Notes under the pieces: generated by a model
Databases searched by the model: none
What the model was told of the DNA's origin: nothing
The model's input: only the letters and a program-made list of their open reading frames with translations
In this document: positions 14,001 through 24,523 of the stretch, in pieces
Position numbering within the stretch: the stretch's first letter is position 1
Layout of the letters: each line of letters opens with the position of its first letter
Program-made: the position numbers and the translations under genes
Origin: Diploscapter coronatus
Lineage: Eukaryota > Nematoda > Chromadorea > Rhabditida > Rhabditidae
Direction of reading: 5' to 3'
Assembly: GCA_964036155.1 (NCBI GenBank)
Contig: OZ038423.1
Coordinates: forward strand, 3,363,249-3,427,248
DNA length: 64,000 nt

Positions 14001-15233
14001 TCAGAGATCGTACATCTTTTTTTTATTGAATATTGGCAGTGAAAGACGATGCATTGTTTTCGATTTCAGAAGGCATATTTTAAGAGCTTCGAAAGAGACT
14101 AACTCCTTCTCCTTGTGATCGTAGGCCGGTCGCTTCGCAGCAGGTTCGTGGACCTCTTCAGGCATGATGTTCCTCGCTGGGATGGGAGCGACTGGGGGCG
14201 CGGACAGGTTGATGTGGTTGCTGGGAATCTCATCTCGGTTGCCGGACAGGTAGTCCATGATTTCCTTCCTATAAAACTCGTTTTTTATTTCCAGTGATTC
14301 CATCGTTTCTTCCGATGATTCCTGATAATGTGGTGTTTCTCAAATTCGAAATGATACTAGATTCATTCAGATCAAAAGTAATCAGATATTTTTCGAGATC
14401 AACACTTGCGTAAAACGATGCAAAAAATTCTCGTCATAGGCATTACAATTTCGAGAAACACATCGAATGAAATATCCAGTGTCCTTCGCTATTCTGTACC
14501 TGTCAATTCTGGTGATGGCTCGGACATTCGCTCCTGCTGCTTCCTTGACATAGTTCGTGTGGTTGATGTCTCGTCGGTTCCACAAGAATAACAGAGCTTC
14601 CAAATTGTAGAACTCGTTCGGCTTGTTGTACACCGGGAATATGATCAATCAAATACATCCTTGAGAATTCGGAGCATGGTTGTTGAAAATGGTAATAGGG
14701 TTTAATTTGAACTCGAACTCGCCAGCGAGTCAAAGTCCAATGCGGAAAAATAAGCGAATCTGAGTTCAATTAAAAATATATAAACTTGGAGTTTAAAGAA
14801 TTTGACTCCAACATCCCTTCTTCAGCAACGATTTTTAATTCAACTCACTGTCAAATTCGTGTCCACCAACTTGGGATACGCCATGTCGCCGAATATGTAG
14901 TAACTCTCATCATTCTAAAGCAATTTATCGGATGTTTTTCTTTCAGAAATACTCGAATATCGATTTTATTGAATGTGTGATAAAAAGACTATTGGTTTTG
15001 TTCAAGAGAACTTGTTTCAGTGACGATTTTTTGAGTTACATTCAAACTTTTATCAAAGGTGCAATTGAAAATTTAATGAAAGTAAGAAAATGTTATTACT
15101 TTTTATTCAGGAATTGATCGATATTGCTTCCTTTATGAAGTTTATCTAATATTCAGAAACTTACATGAATAATCTCCTTGATAGTTCGATTCTGAGACGT
15201 AAAGTCTCTCAGCGTAGTCAAGGGATCGGCCAT
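11053..15233 (-). CDS. cdc-73: Cdc73/parafibromin, PAF1 transcription-elongation complex subunit
   Basis: Nuclear PAF1-complex subunit that acts with RNA polymerase II in elongation, chromatin marking and 3' processing. Exons on the minus strand: 15165-15233, 14849-14914, 14500-14621, 14104-14268, 13750-13896, 13350-13563, 12972-13124, 12556-12667, 11938-12174, 11587-11663, 11446-11544, 11053-11196. The total is 1605 nt (534 aa) with phases consistent throughout; human parafibromin is 531 aa. The start [11 protein letters not shown] matches the family N-terminus. RIDR joined to KEIMDYLSG fits the conserved DRKDLLGYLNG block, which decides that acceptor. The C-terminal Ras-fold domain begins near residue 374 ([15 protein letters not shown]) and continues through GPAWQFKGW to the final PQLRF. 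Two acceptors are weak: exon 3 (14621) and exon 9, where 12211 is an in-frame alternative to 12174. Confidence 0.93.
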
Positions 15234-16700
15234 TTTTAGGTAATTTTATTAGTTTCAGAAGAATCAGCAATTGTTCAGATTTAGCAAGACAAGATACGAA
15301 TAATTTTGCAAAAATATCAATGCTTTCGCGACGTAGAAAGCAATAGTGGCCAAGGCACTTGCAAAGGCGGCGCACAGTTGCTACTCTGCAATTAAGACAG
15401 TTGCAAAGACATCGTATGGATTATTGCTTGTGGTAAATTTGTAGGAGAAAGTGGTATTTTAGAGACGAGAAAGAGTGCCTTAGAGTTGTTGAATATTTAC
15501 CGCATCGACATCCACAATAAAATTCCCACAGTATGAAGAGAGTGATAGAACAATGCACAATTATGCCTTATTAGCGAATTGGGCAGTTTTCACAACAAGG
15601 TATTCGTAACTTAACGATTATGAAGCTAGAATGCCAGCAATATCATCCAAGAGCGGAACTAAAAATTTGATTTTTGAGATTTTCCTAAATTAGATAGGTT
15701 GAATGACTCTCAACTCACACTTTTTAACTTTACTTTCAATTATAAAAGAAAGTATAAAGACGACGAAAAATATTCAGAATTGAACCAGACTGCAACTCTA
15801 TAAATGAAATCAGGGAGTGAAAATATATTCAAAATACACATTTTTCAAAAGTATTTTGCCAAGTAAAAATCACTTTAAGTACTGTTTGCATGACAAAACA
15901 ACAGCTTTCCCTAATAAAGCGACCTTTCGGCTGCAATATTCGAACTTTTTTTCTATCCTCGATTGTTTGCTTGTATCTGAGATGGGGCGAACTCGTTGGT
16001 TTCCCAATATTTTTTTTTTCAAAGCTCTCACCGCTTGCTTTGTGTTTCTATTATTCAACATAGTGCCTTATTTCTCCATGTTAGAAGTGATAGAAAAATG
16101 ACAAAGGAGGCGATGTGTATTCGTAGATGAGTTTTTATTATAAAAGTAACCGAGAATTTCAGTTCGTGTCTGATATGAATTTGGAGCAGCCGTGAAAAAT
16201 CGCAATCGCTGAAAGTTTTAAGTAGTTACAGAAATTCAAAATGATACTTATATCATTAGCTGTGAAATTCGGAACGAACTCTAAGTGTGAGCGATAATTT
16301 GTAAAAGTAGCCCCGCTCAGAGATGTTGATGGGTCGAAAATTCCGACTCCGACGCCGAAAACTTTGAAAATTTACGACCCGGGGTCGGGGTTGGAGTCAA
16401 CATCCCTAATCATAATCCGAGTGGCATTCGAAACGTATCCGGCATATCAAATATAGAGTAACTAGTAGTTTTGATATAGTAACTTAACGATTTTTTTTTG
16501 TAATATACAAATTATTCAGCCATGAACTCGTTCCAAATTAGAATCACATTATCTTCCGAATTATGATCAACTATTTGGTTCTACTACCGGTTTCGATTTG
16601 TAGTAATCTAATTAGAAGTGAGAGCGGATAAAACGATCAAATGGGCTCGAGAATCGACGATTCTCGTTTTTGATCCGAAAGGCGCTCATTTTCACGAGCT
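15234..16700. other. Intergenic, with a TCCGAC-type repeat
   Basis: Lies between the divergent cdc-73 and a small plus-strand gene, so it should contain both promoters. No coding exon was recognised. Around 16325-16420 there is a GATGTTGA inverted pair flanking runs of GACTCCGAC/GGGGTCGG. Similar sequence occurs near 1700, 14780 and 23560. Confidence 0.5.
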
Positions 16701-17194
16701 ATGACTCAAATCGTTGCTAGAGTATTTATTTTATTTCATAGTTTCTATTTCACACATGCTGAAAACTACTTGGGACGAAAATTGAGGAAACGAATTTATG
16801 ATGGTTATATTTCGAGTAGAATAATGTCAACGACAATACCCGCACCGCCTTCTAATTCTGACTCAAATTCAAGTACTCAGGGATTCATGTAAGTACATGC
16901 TAAACAGAACTACTCACTAAATGATAAAAGTCGTTTTTCTTTTTGTGCCCGTATCCAGAAAAGTTTATTTCTTTAGAATAAAGCTTTCTGGATACGGGCA
17001 CTGAATAAAGAAAATTTTGCATTAAACTTCCCCAATTTATAGTAAATAGAATTTCGGTGTTTGTGCCTTGTCTTTGCGCATACCTGATGACAGAATGATT
17101 TTATAAAACATGACAAACAAGTTTCAGCTTTTGCTTATGGACTTGCATATTTTTATTCTCTGGCATTATGCTGTTGCAGCATTTCACTCGTTAG
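16701..17194 (+). CDS. Small secreted/single-pass membrane protein, unrecognised family
   Basis: Two-exon model: 16701-16888 and 17128-17194. The phase-2 donor (CAT|GTAAGT) joins to TTTCAG|C, giving 255 nt and an 84-aa product. Residues 1-20 (MTQIVARVFILFHSFYFTHA) look like a signal peptide. A basic stretch and a Ser/Thr/Asn/Pro-rich ectodomain follow. The second exon encodes a C-terminal hydrophobic segment (FCLWTCIFLFSGIMLL), probably a membrane anchor or GPI signal. The N-terminus resembles the CX-module-like gene at 31828 (MTQIPKFLFLILASYNLANA), so it may be a reduced relative. The 239-nt intron holds a strong hairpin. No function can be assigned. Both splice sites are good, but nothing outside this window was compared. 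Confidence 0.5.
16945..17001 (+). repeat. Intronic hairpin with 17-bp perfect stem
   Basis: The arms 16945-16961 (GTGCCCGTATCCAGAAA) and 16985-17001 are exact reverse complements. After a 2-nt mismatch a further 6 bp (TTTATT/AATAAA) pair around a 7-nt loop (TCTTTAG). The 57-nt foldback lies entirely within the intron of the small membrane-protein gene. Its size suits a pre-miRNA or a tiny inverted repeat; the sequence alone does not decide. Confidence 0.75.
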
Positions 17195-18895
17195 GAAACT
17201 ATACAAACGGAAAAATGTATCATATGTCAGATATACAAATTTGTCTTCACAGCAACATAACTTCTGAGAACTTCTTGATTTCTTAAGGTAATAATTGACT
17301 GAGAACGTGTAGATTCATGACAAAATACCTCTTTTTCCAAGAATAATTTCATATCATGAGTCAATGCGTCTTCAGGCTGTATATTTAGAGAGGCCAAATG
17401 GCTCGGAAAAAAGTGATCGAAAATTTCTAATGTATAATTCGAATGATAATTCTGGCAGTCTTGCATTTCTATGTATATTTTCATTACAATTTCATATATC
17501 ATTTCATTTAAATAAAGGTTTCGATTTGAGACTAGATAAAACTAAATACTTACTCGCGTTATAAAACGATGCACACAAACTGCCAATTTGGACCGAATTC
17601 CAGTTTCGCAGAATTAATTAGCGATTAATGTGTGAAGAATCGAAAGAATGATCTGTTTGATGATTTTCGACCTAACTCTGCACAAAATCGCATCTTTTGA
17701 TAAAATCAATGAAACAACCTGATACTTTTTCGCTCTCACTACGTGAATTACTCCCCATTTTACAGTATAAAGAACGGGTGAAATGAAGAGACGCAGAAAA
17801 AGAGGAACAGTGACAATGGAAGCCATGTAACGTAGTGGCTCGTATTATTTGTATCTTTTTCGTCTGACTCATACTGAAGATAATCCTCTTTAGAAAAAAG
17901 GTAAAAGATAGTTTTTCTAGATTCTGCACCACAGACTGTCACGCCTTCATCATCAAATCTAGCATCTGATATAGTTCTTAATAATTTAAATAAAAAATAA
18001 CACCAGAAGCATCGGCATTTGAAATGACAACGAAATTAGTTCGTATAGATGAGCATGGTATAGGTGAACGCATAACGAACAAATGCTCGTCTCTCACGCA
18101 TCCAAGACTCACAAAAGGGGGAGAAAAAAGACGCTCCTTTTATCTCGTCTCAAATAGTCAGTCATCTACAATAATAGTAGACTTTTTTGTTTTTTTTAAA
18201 TCTATCTTTTCGAATATTTTATTTTGTGTGCTGATCTTTGAAAGTTTTTCATTTCTATTTTTAATCATCGTGATTTTTCTCGAAATTGAAAAAAAAGTTA
18301 TTTTTACCAAAATGCAATATCAGGAAAAGAAAATTAAACTGAAGTATGAGTAACATTTCTAAAGATGAAATATTAGGAAATGTCGTGCAAAATCAAAGTT
18401 CGTACCAGTAAACAGATTCAGAAAATTAAAATATCTAATTTTATATTAATTTTTGAAGTGTTCCACAATGCATTTCTTCAATATTTACTCAATTTTCTAT
18501 TTTTTTCAAGGAGGCGGGAATTTAACTAGAGAAGTTATTATTCATTTTTGACAATAGATGTCTTGAATTTGAATAGATATAAAAAGGCAGTATTTTCGAC
18601 AAGAAATCATCCTGAAATCAGCTTCTTATCTCTACTTCTACTACTACCCCTAAGGTAATCCCTCCTAGCAATACCCAAACTAATTCGAAACTATCTGCCG
18701 ATATTCGAGTGCTCTGAAGAAGCAACGAGAAAGTCGGAATATCATTGGATTACGATATTCGCAATTTAATGATCATTCCACTGGACCATTCTCGTTGTTT
18801 GTTCGTCAACCAATATCAGTCGGATTTGGATCGAATAACTCTCAATCTATCAACAATCTGTATCTGATGCATTTCAGATATCCAACATCGCCAAC
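17195..18895. other. Intergenic, with a possible degraded innexin-like fragment
   Basis: No intact gene recognised. AATAAA at 17511-17516 may serve the upstream gene. On the minus strand at about 17640-17990, pieces in different frames recall an innexin: SHYVTWLPLSLFLFF followed by a frameshifted KW, then SGCFIDFIKRCDF in another frame. This is too broken and too weak to call as a gene. Confidence 0.35.
17640..17990 (-). pseudogene. Possible innexin-like remnant (second TM region)
   Basis: Reading the minus strand from about 17990, an open frame gives a hydrophilic loop with one Cys and then YVTWLPLSLFLFFCVSSFHP. This resembles the innexin YYQWVPFILxxQAxxFYxP segment. A stop follows at once. 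The expected next parts, a Trp-containing turn and an SGxDxxxxV-like helix, appear only in other frames. It is either a decayed gene or a chance match to hydrophobic sequence. No N-terminal innexin exon was found upstream. Confidence 0.22.
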
Positions 18896-19737
18896 ATGTC
18901 GTCTTCCCTCATCGCAATCTTCTGCCTGCTCGTTTTTCTCGGGCATTTAATCACTTAACTATTGTTTAATCTTCTAAAATTTAGAATTCAAGTGGAAAGC
19001 CAACACAACAGTGGGTCTGTGGTCGTGCCGTACAGTCCTGAGCAACTTGAGGTAAGAGAATTTTATTAATACAACTTTGAAATAACTTGTTGTGAAATTT
19101 AAGAATATCATCGGGAAAGGGGCACAAAGCCTGAACAAGATCGAGGAAAGCTCTGAAACGACGCCTGCTCCAGCTCAGAATCAACCTGGTGGTGGTCAGA
19201 ATCCATCAACACCTGCTTCAACTCAGAACCAACCTGGTGGTAGTCAGAACCCACCTCAGACGAAGCCTCCGTGCGAAGATTATTTGACGACGACTATGTG
19301 AGTTTCACGGTTCTTTCGATATATATGAGACATATCTCTTCTCAAGTTGACGAGACCTTGTCTGAGCGATTCGCGTCATTCGAATTTTCATGTCACTCGC
19401 GAGCGGCTGTGTCGCTTCCTTCCTATTTGCTCTTACGTCAGATTGAGCAATCTGATACAATTAGGAGATCGTACATCTTCGCGAGAGAGGAGTGAGAAAC
19501 GCGACGCAGCCGTTCGCGGGTGACGATAAAATTTGGGTGGCGCAACTCGCATACGCAAAGGTCTCGTCGATTTGGGAAGAGTATTTCAGTTGTGAAATGA
19601 GCGCCTTCAACGCCTGTAAAGATGTCGACTTAGAAATCCCTGCCGGTACTGCTCCATTCACAAATGCCACACCTGTAACTATCCCTGAAAAAGTTGTAAA
19701 GGCCATTTGCCGAAAGACTTGCAGAGAATGCACTTAA
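18896..19737 (+). CDS. Secreted Cys-rich protein with Gln/Asn/Pro repeat and ShK-like tail
   Basis: Likely exons: one around 18896-18931, then 18985-19051, 19104-19297 and about 19488-19737. The middle exons join cleanly. They encode an extended linker with two 16-residue repeats (QNQPGGGQNPSTPA and QNQPGGSQNPPQ), then PPCEDYL. The last exon ends VVKAICRKTCREC-T. Six Cys in a C-x-D ... C ... C ... CxxxCxxC order recall a stretched ShK domain, a fold common in nematode secreted proteins and also in some peptide toxins; no toxicity is implied. The ATG at 18896 opens a good signal peptide (MSSSLIAIFCLLVFLG), but its only nearby GT donor is phase 0 whereas exon 2 needs phase 2. An out-of-frame ATG at 18867 gives the right phase but no signal peptide. 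The 5' end is therefore unresolved. An AATAAA lies at 19872. Confidence 0.5.
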
Positions 19738-19753
19738 TTGTTTCTTTGAGCTC

Positions 19754-19846
19754 ATTGTAGTATTCACCCTCACCATTTTATAATATTCGCTCGATTTTTG
19801 AGAAATAGTATGGAGAAAAGGAAACAAATCAAGCGAATACTACAAT
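19754..19846. repeat. Inverted repeat in 3' flank
   Basis: ATTGTAGTATTC at 19754-19765 and its exact reverse complement at 19835-19846 bracket a region with a second inner pairing (ATTCGCTCGATTT/AAATCAAGCGAAT). It starts 17 nt after the ShK-like stop codon, so it would lie in that transcript's 3' UTR. It may be a MITE fragment, since it also contains GAAATAGTATGG. Confidence 0.5.
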
Positions 19847-19871
19847 AGGTCTTTGTTTGAACAAATGGATC

Positions 19872-19877
19872 AATAAA
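19872..19877 (+). terminator. Poly(A) signal AATAAA, ShK-like gene
   Basis: Canonical AATAAA 135 nt past the stop codon at 19737. Confidence 0.6.
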
Positions 19878-21258
19878 GATATTTTATCTTTCTTATCTAT
19901 ATAAATGTCAAAATTAAACTAATAAATAAAATAAACACTTATTAGGCTCGCACATAAATTATAACTATGAGGAAGTTTATTTTCAAGGCTGGAATAAGAG
20001 AAAAGAATCTTTTCTCTATCATCCTTCACCCTATTTCGCATGGCTTGTGTCGCGAACTGCGATCTTCGCTTTTTCCATTCGTGGAAAAGTTACGATTTTT
20101 CTATGTTAACAGATTGAGTCTATCCCCGATGCAAGAACATGTTTTTCTTTCCTCCTTCCTCGCACTTTTCTGCCTCAAGACAAAACAGTATTCCTTGCTG
20201 CTCAACACAATTCACCGGATTGACTTTTTATTTTTTATTTTTCCATTTTTTATTGAAAGGTTTAATTACCCGAGTTTGGGGCTCTAATAAACTCCTGCAA
20301 ATCAACTGTCCTGCTACTCTAAACCCACTAAGTGGCACGCGTTGGTTGGACCGATCATCCACTAGCAACCGTTACTCTATAGCTTCTGGTTTGGTAGTCA
20401 AATAAATTGTTTAAAGTTCTACAAATTAGATAAAAGCCTGGAAAAGTGTTAAGTAATCAAAATTTTAAATGAAAAGGGGCGTCTTGAGGAGCCAAGAAAA
20501 ATTTCTCAATGCATTGCTCGAAGTTTTTGAAACTTTGCGATGCGATGCAATTTTTTACGCACCAGCGACATCCCTGCTCGTCATTTACGAATTGCCAGCA
20601 ATATCACTTCTAAAACTGAGCCAAAGCTTGAATCTTTTTCTGCCAAGTTGAAATCGCTTCAAACCAGATAAATTCAATTTATGGTATGTTTTTGATTCAA
20701 TTATCACCTTCCGCATGCTTGCCCCAATCTAAACCAGTTCGTAATGCATATTTTTGCGCGAAATAATTATACTCTTATGTTAGCACTTTCAAAAGCTCTC
20801 TCATTCTCCTATAGCTGAATTATGTCCCAATCATTTCCTGAGCCAATTTATTCTGTCTTTATTTGTATCTTGATCTTGAATAATTATTCATAGTCCCTAC
20901 ATAATAAATTCTCGGTTCTAATGGTCTATAAAAAGCTTTTTGCAAAACCACTATGCCAATCTAGAAACGCTTTCAATACTTCATTTTTTCAAATCGAATT
21001 TGCTTTCATAACCGTTTGCTTAGTGTTAGCGATGACAATTATTTCGTTCAAGTTATATAATTTTCTCAATCCCTTACTTTTCCAATATTTAATCAGTTAC
21101 TTCATGAGAATAGGAATTTTTCTTTAGTTACATTCGACCCTTGAAACATCATTCAGTCAAATACTTCTGTATAAAATCCAACTTCCAACTTGGACGCTAT
21201 AATTTTAGGAGTTTCTCACTCTACAATGATATTTTGAGATATATTACGATAGAGGAAA
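19878..21258. other. Intergenic upstream of the chemoreceptor
   Basis: Short hydrophobic open frames occur, for example near 20921-21127, but without splice context or family resemblance. I see nothing I can name. Confidence 0.5.
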
Positions 21259-23376
21259 ATGAATGCCATCTCTAATAATCCAACAATTTTATTGTCAACT
21301 TTATCAGTTTATTCATCTACAGCTGAAAGTATTGCCGAATCCTGGAAGCTCAATGGGCCTTATGGCTCATTCGCCGATTTTATGTAAGAATTTACAGTTT
21401 TTCTTACTTTAAGCCAATAATTAGTGAAAGAGCAGGTGAAATTTGTCATTTTCGAGAGTAATTAATCTTACGACTAATTTCGCAATCAGACAAGCTTAGC
21501 TCGTTCTTTAGCCATGTGAGCAGAAAATGAAATTTCAACAGACCAACTATTCTGCAGATTAATTTAATTTTTTGCATGAAACATGAGAGCACGTGGTATC
21601 CTTGACGTCATTGCACCTTTACTTTTGTGGCATTACGAAATTTCAAATGTTATGATATCACACGACTTATCGATTGATCTCGAAATGAGCATCTTCAATT
21701 TTCAGATCCGATCCGCAAGGTCGCGACAACTTGATCGCTGTCGTCATATGGTACTTGCTCAACATCTTTGCACTGATATCGAACTTACTCATAGTTCTGG
21801 TCATCCTACGTTGCAGTGAAATGCGATCGTCTCCGAGGTGAGTTTCATCAATTTCTATCACGGTCTTTCCTCGAAGATAATGATTTGCCCTCATTTCAGC
21901 TACTGGTTCATAATCTCATCAGCGTTCTGCGACTTATCAATGGTCGCCATAATGTTGGTATTTCTTGCCCCAGCTCAAGTGATTCAGGATGAAAATATCG
22001 TTCGACAACTTTTTCTGTCAATTTTCGAAAGTTCCATTTTAGTTCACATACGGATTCAACTATCGGGTGATGTTCTTCTATGATGGATTTTGGTACACGT
22101 ACATCGTTCAGTTGGGGGTCATGTCGGTTAACAGGTTAAATTCAATTTCTTCCATAACTAATTTTGACAAAAGTCCATCCAGGCTCATATCGATAACCTT
22201 CCCGATGAATTTCAAACACATCTTCTCCAAGTCACGAACTCTGGCTATAATCGGCTGTGATTTCCTCGCCGGATTCCTAATCGCGCTTCCAGTGCTATTT
22301 TCATGCTGTAGAATGCCATATTATTTTGAGTATCTGGCTGTGATATACGAGAATCCTCTAACTTGGTTGGTTTTAATATTCTTTAGAACGCACTCATACC
22401 ATCTGAATGAATATTAAAGAAAATTCATGCACTTTGATTGTTCGATATCTTCCCATATCGCGATCACTCTATCAATGTTGTCTTTCTAGGATTTTGTACT
22501 GGGAATTTTCTCCTCCTTTCTTTGGTTTAACAAATATATTCATTTTCTTTTCCAGGCATCGCTACCTCGACCTCACTGTGAGCATTGTTCCCTGTCCAGT
22601 AATGCTGTTCGCATACTCTTTTATTTTCATGAAAATCCGTCGAAATAACAAAAATATGGCAGCCATCAAATTGAATGTTTCCGTCAGAAGAGATTCTGAA
22701 GGCCAAGCGAGGAACAAAGTCAACACGACGGAATTACGACTTTTAATTCAGGTATCCAGTTATCCTAAAATGTAAATCCGACATAGCTGAGAAAGTTCCA
22801 GCTTATAAGAATTGAAATTTTGAATGATGTTCTATGTAAGATCAGATTCGGACTTAATTCGGAATTTGTAGTAGCTATATTGGCGTTTTATAATCAAAGC
22901 CTTCCGTATAATTATAATAAATCAAATTTTAGTTTATTATGCTTTCCATTTTCTACTTTTTGACATGGCTAGTATGGACTTGTATGCCCTACATTTGGAG
23001 CTCAAAGTGGGCGGGCTTTACGATGACCACGATGTTTCCAATCAACAATGCGGTAAGCATAAATTAGTTTTTTTTAATTAGAAAAGACATGATTTCATGA
23101 TAAGAGATATATGCAAAAAGTGATAAATGGAAAACAAACTGATTTTTCTCGCACCATTTCGCCATGTTTAATGTCATAAAATCATGCGTTGTTCAAGTTG
23201 GGATAAAAAGGAATTTTCAGATTTCGCCCATAATTTCCTTCATTTTCAATAAAAGTATCCGAAATGAAGTGAATGCGATATTTTGTTCAAAAGAGCCTAA
23301 GAACCGATCACAGTCTATCAACAAAGACACGGGTGGAAACGAAGCTCACACCTCTTCCATGACTGTTGTTTGTTGA
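21259..23376 (+). CDS. 7TM chemoreceptor-type GPCR, Srx-like
   Basis: Nine exons: 21259-21383, 21706-21837, 21900-21999, 22043-22134, 22183-22369, 22490-22524, 22556-22751, 22933-23052, 23221-23376. The total is 1143 nt (380 aa) with all phases consistent. TM1 contains IWYLLNIFALISNLLIVLVI. A GVMSVNRLISITFP block after TM3 takes the place of the DRY region and resembles the Srx NRxxxIxxP motif. The TM5 region is DFVLGIFSSFLW joined to HRYLDLTVSIV. A long basic loop 3 precedes TM6 (FIMLSIFYFLTWLVW), and TM7 has ISPIISFIF. The extra 45 or so N-terminal residues before TM1 are unusual. Two introns are very short (31 and 43 nt). Nematode receptors of this class generally act in sensory neurons; the ligand is unknown. 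Srx is favoured, Srw or Srsx possible. Confidence 0.78.
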
Positions 23377-23415
23377 ATTGAGAAGTCTTAGAACCTCAGA
23401 AAATTTCTTCGGTTT

Positions 23416-23421
23416 AATAAA
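23416..23421 (+). terminator. Poly(A) signal AATAAA, Srx-like gene
   Basis: AATAAATAAA begins 40 nt after the receptor stop codon. Confidence 0.6.
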
Positions 23422-24523
23422 TAAAAAACTTTATTATTGCTTTTTAAAATAAAATTTTACTCCAGAAGATTTTAGCTGTAATCTGAATTTTTATGTTAAA
23501 TTCTATTATTATTTCTCATTATTTGTTTGATTTCGTGAGCCCCAGGAGCTGCCGGAAGTGGCGAAATTTTTCTACTCCACCCCAATTCCAAGCTTTTTCA
23601 AAATTCTAACTCCACTTCACTCCGAACTCCATTCAGAGTAAGGTTCCAACAGTTCTGGTTATTCCACAGAGCCAAAACTGACAATGCCAAAGAGGTAAAT
23701 GCTTGATTTCCTAAAAGTAGATCTCTAAACGCAACAGTCACGAGCGAAGCTCACGAGAAATCATACGAAATTTGTCCTATTCATCGTAAAATACCCAAAT
23801 TGACCCACTGCATTTTACTGAAAATTCCAACTTCTCAAACTTTCACGCGGGTCACACATAACTTGCATATACCGCTAACACAATTCACTGAATTTTGTTT
23901 AAAGTGTAACTTTTCATTTTTTATGAAGACTTTAACAATTTATTTTCTCGTAGTATTTTATAATAATAATTTTACAGAACATCTTAACAAAAATGCCATC
24001 CAACCTTCTCTATAAATTAATGAATATTAAATTTAATTTAACACAATTCCTATCGTTATTATTCCATGAAGGTCAATCTTTTCCGGACGATGAAGTGCAA
24101 ATAATAATCGTTCATAAACGCCTCTCGTTTTTCATCATTTCTTCTTGAAAATTGCGATTTTCTTCAATAAAATGCTCAAATATTCTTGCAGAGAAGTCAC
24201 AATCTTTCGGTAATCAGTTTATTTGTATGAATTGCCTGTCATGAGGGCTACTTTGGCTTGTTAGTCTTTGTATAGATGGTGAGATCATTTGAGATGGAGG
24301 TTTATGTATTCAAATTTGATTCTGGTCAATCACAGGACCCTATTATGCACAAAAATGTAAAATTTCTATATTGAAACTATAACGTCTTTCAACCTGCCAA
24401 TCTGTAATTACATGCATCACTCTACACTAGACTTATTTCCCTAGCAATTAACCTTGAGATGGTTTAGCATTTTAGAAGATTTTCATTTGTTCTATTTGTT
24501 ACCTCTTCTATATAAATGCAACT
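23422..24523. other. Intergenic between receptor and IRLD gene
   Basis: No gene seen. Around 23555-23660 there is a run of ACTCCACxCC/AACTCCACTTCACTCCGAACTCC similar to the TCCGAC-type repeats elsewhere in the window. Confidence 0.45.

Noticed and set aside
14382..14648. Extending cdc-73 exon 3 upstream to include VYNK
   Set aside because: The extra codons lack an AG acceptor and run into an in-frame TGA. The ACAAG|CCG acceptor keeps phase, although it is weak.
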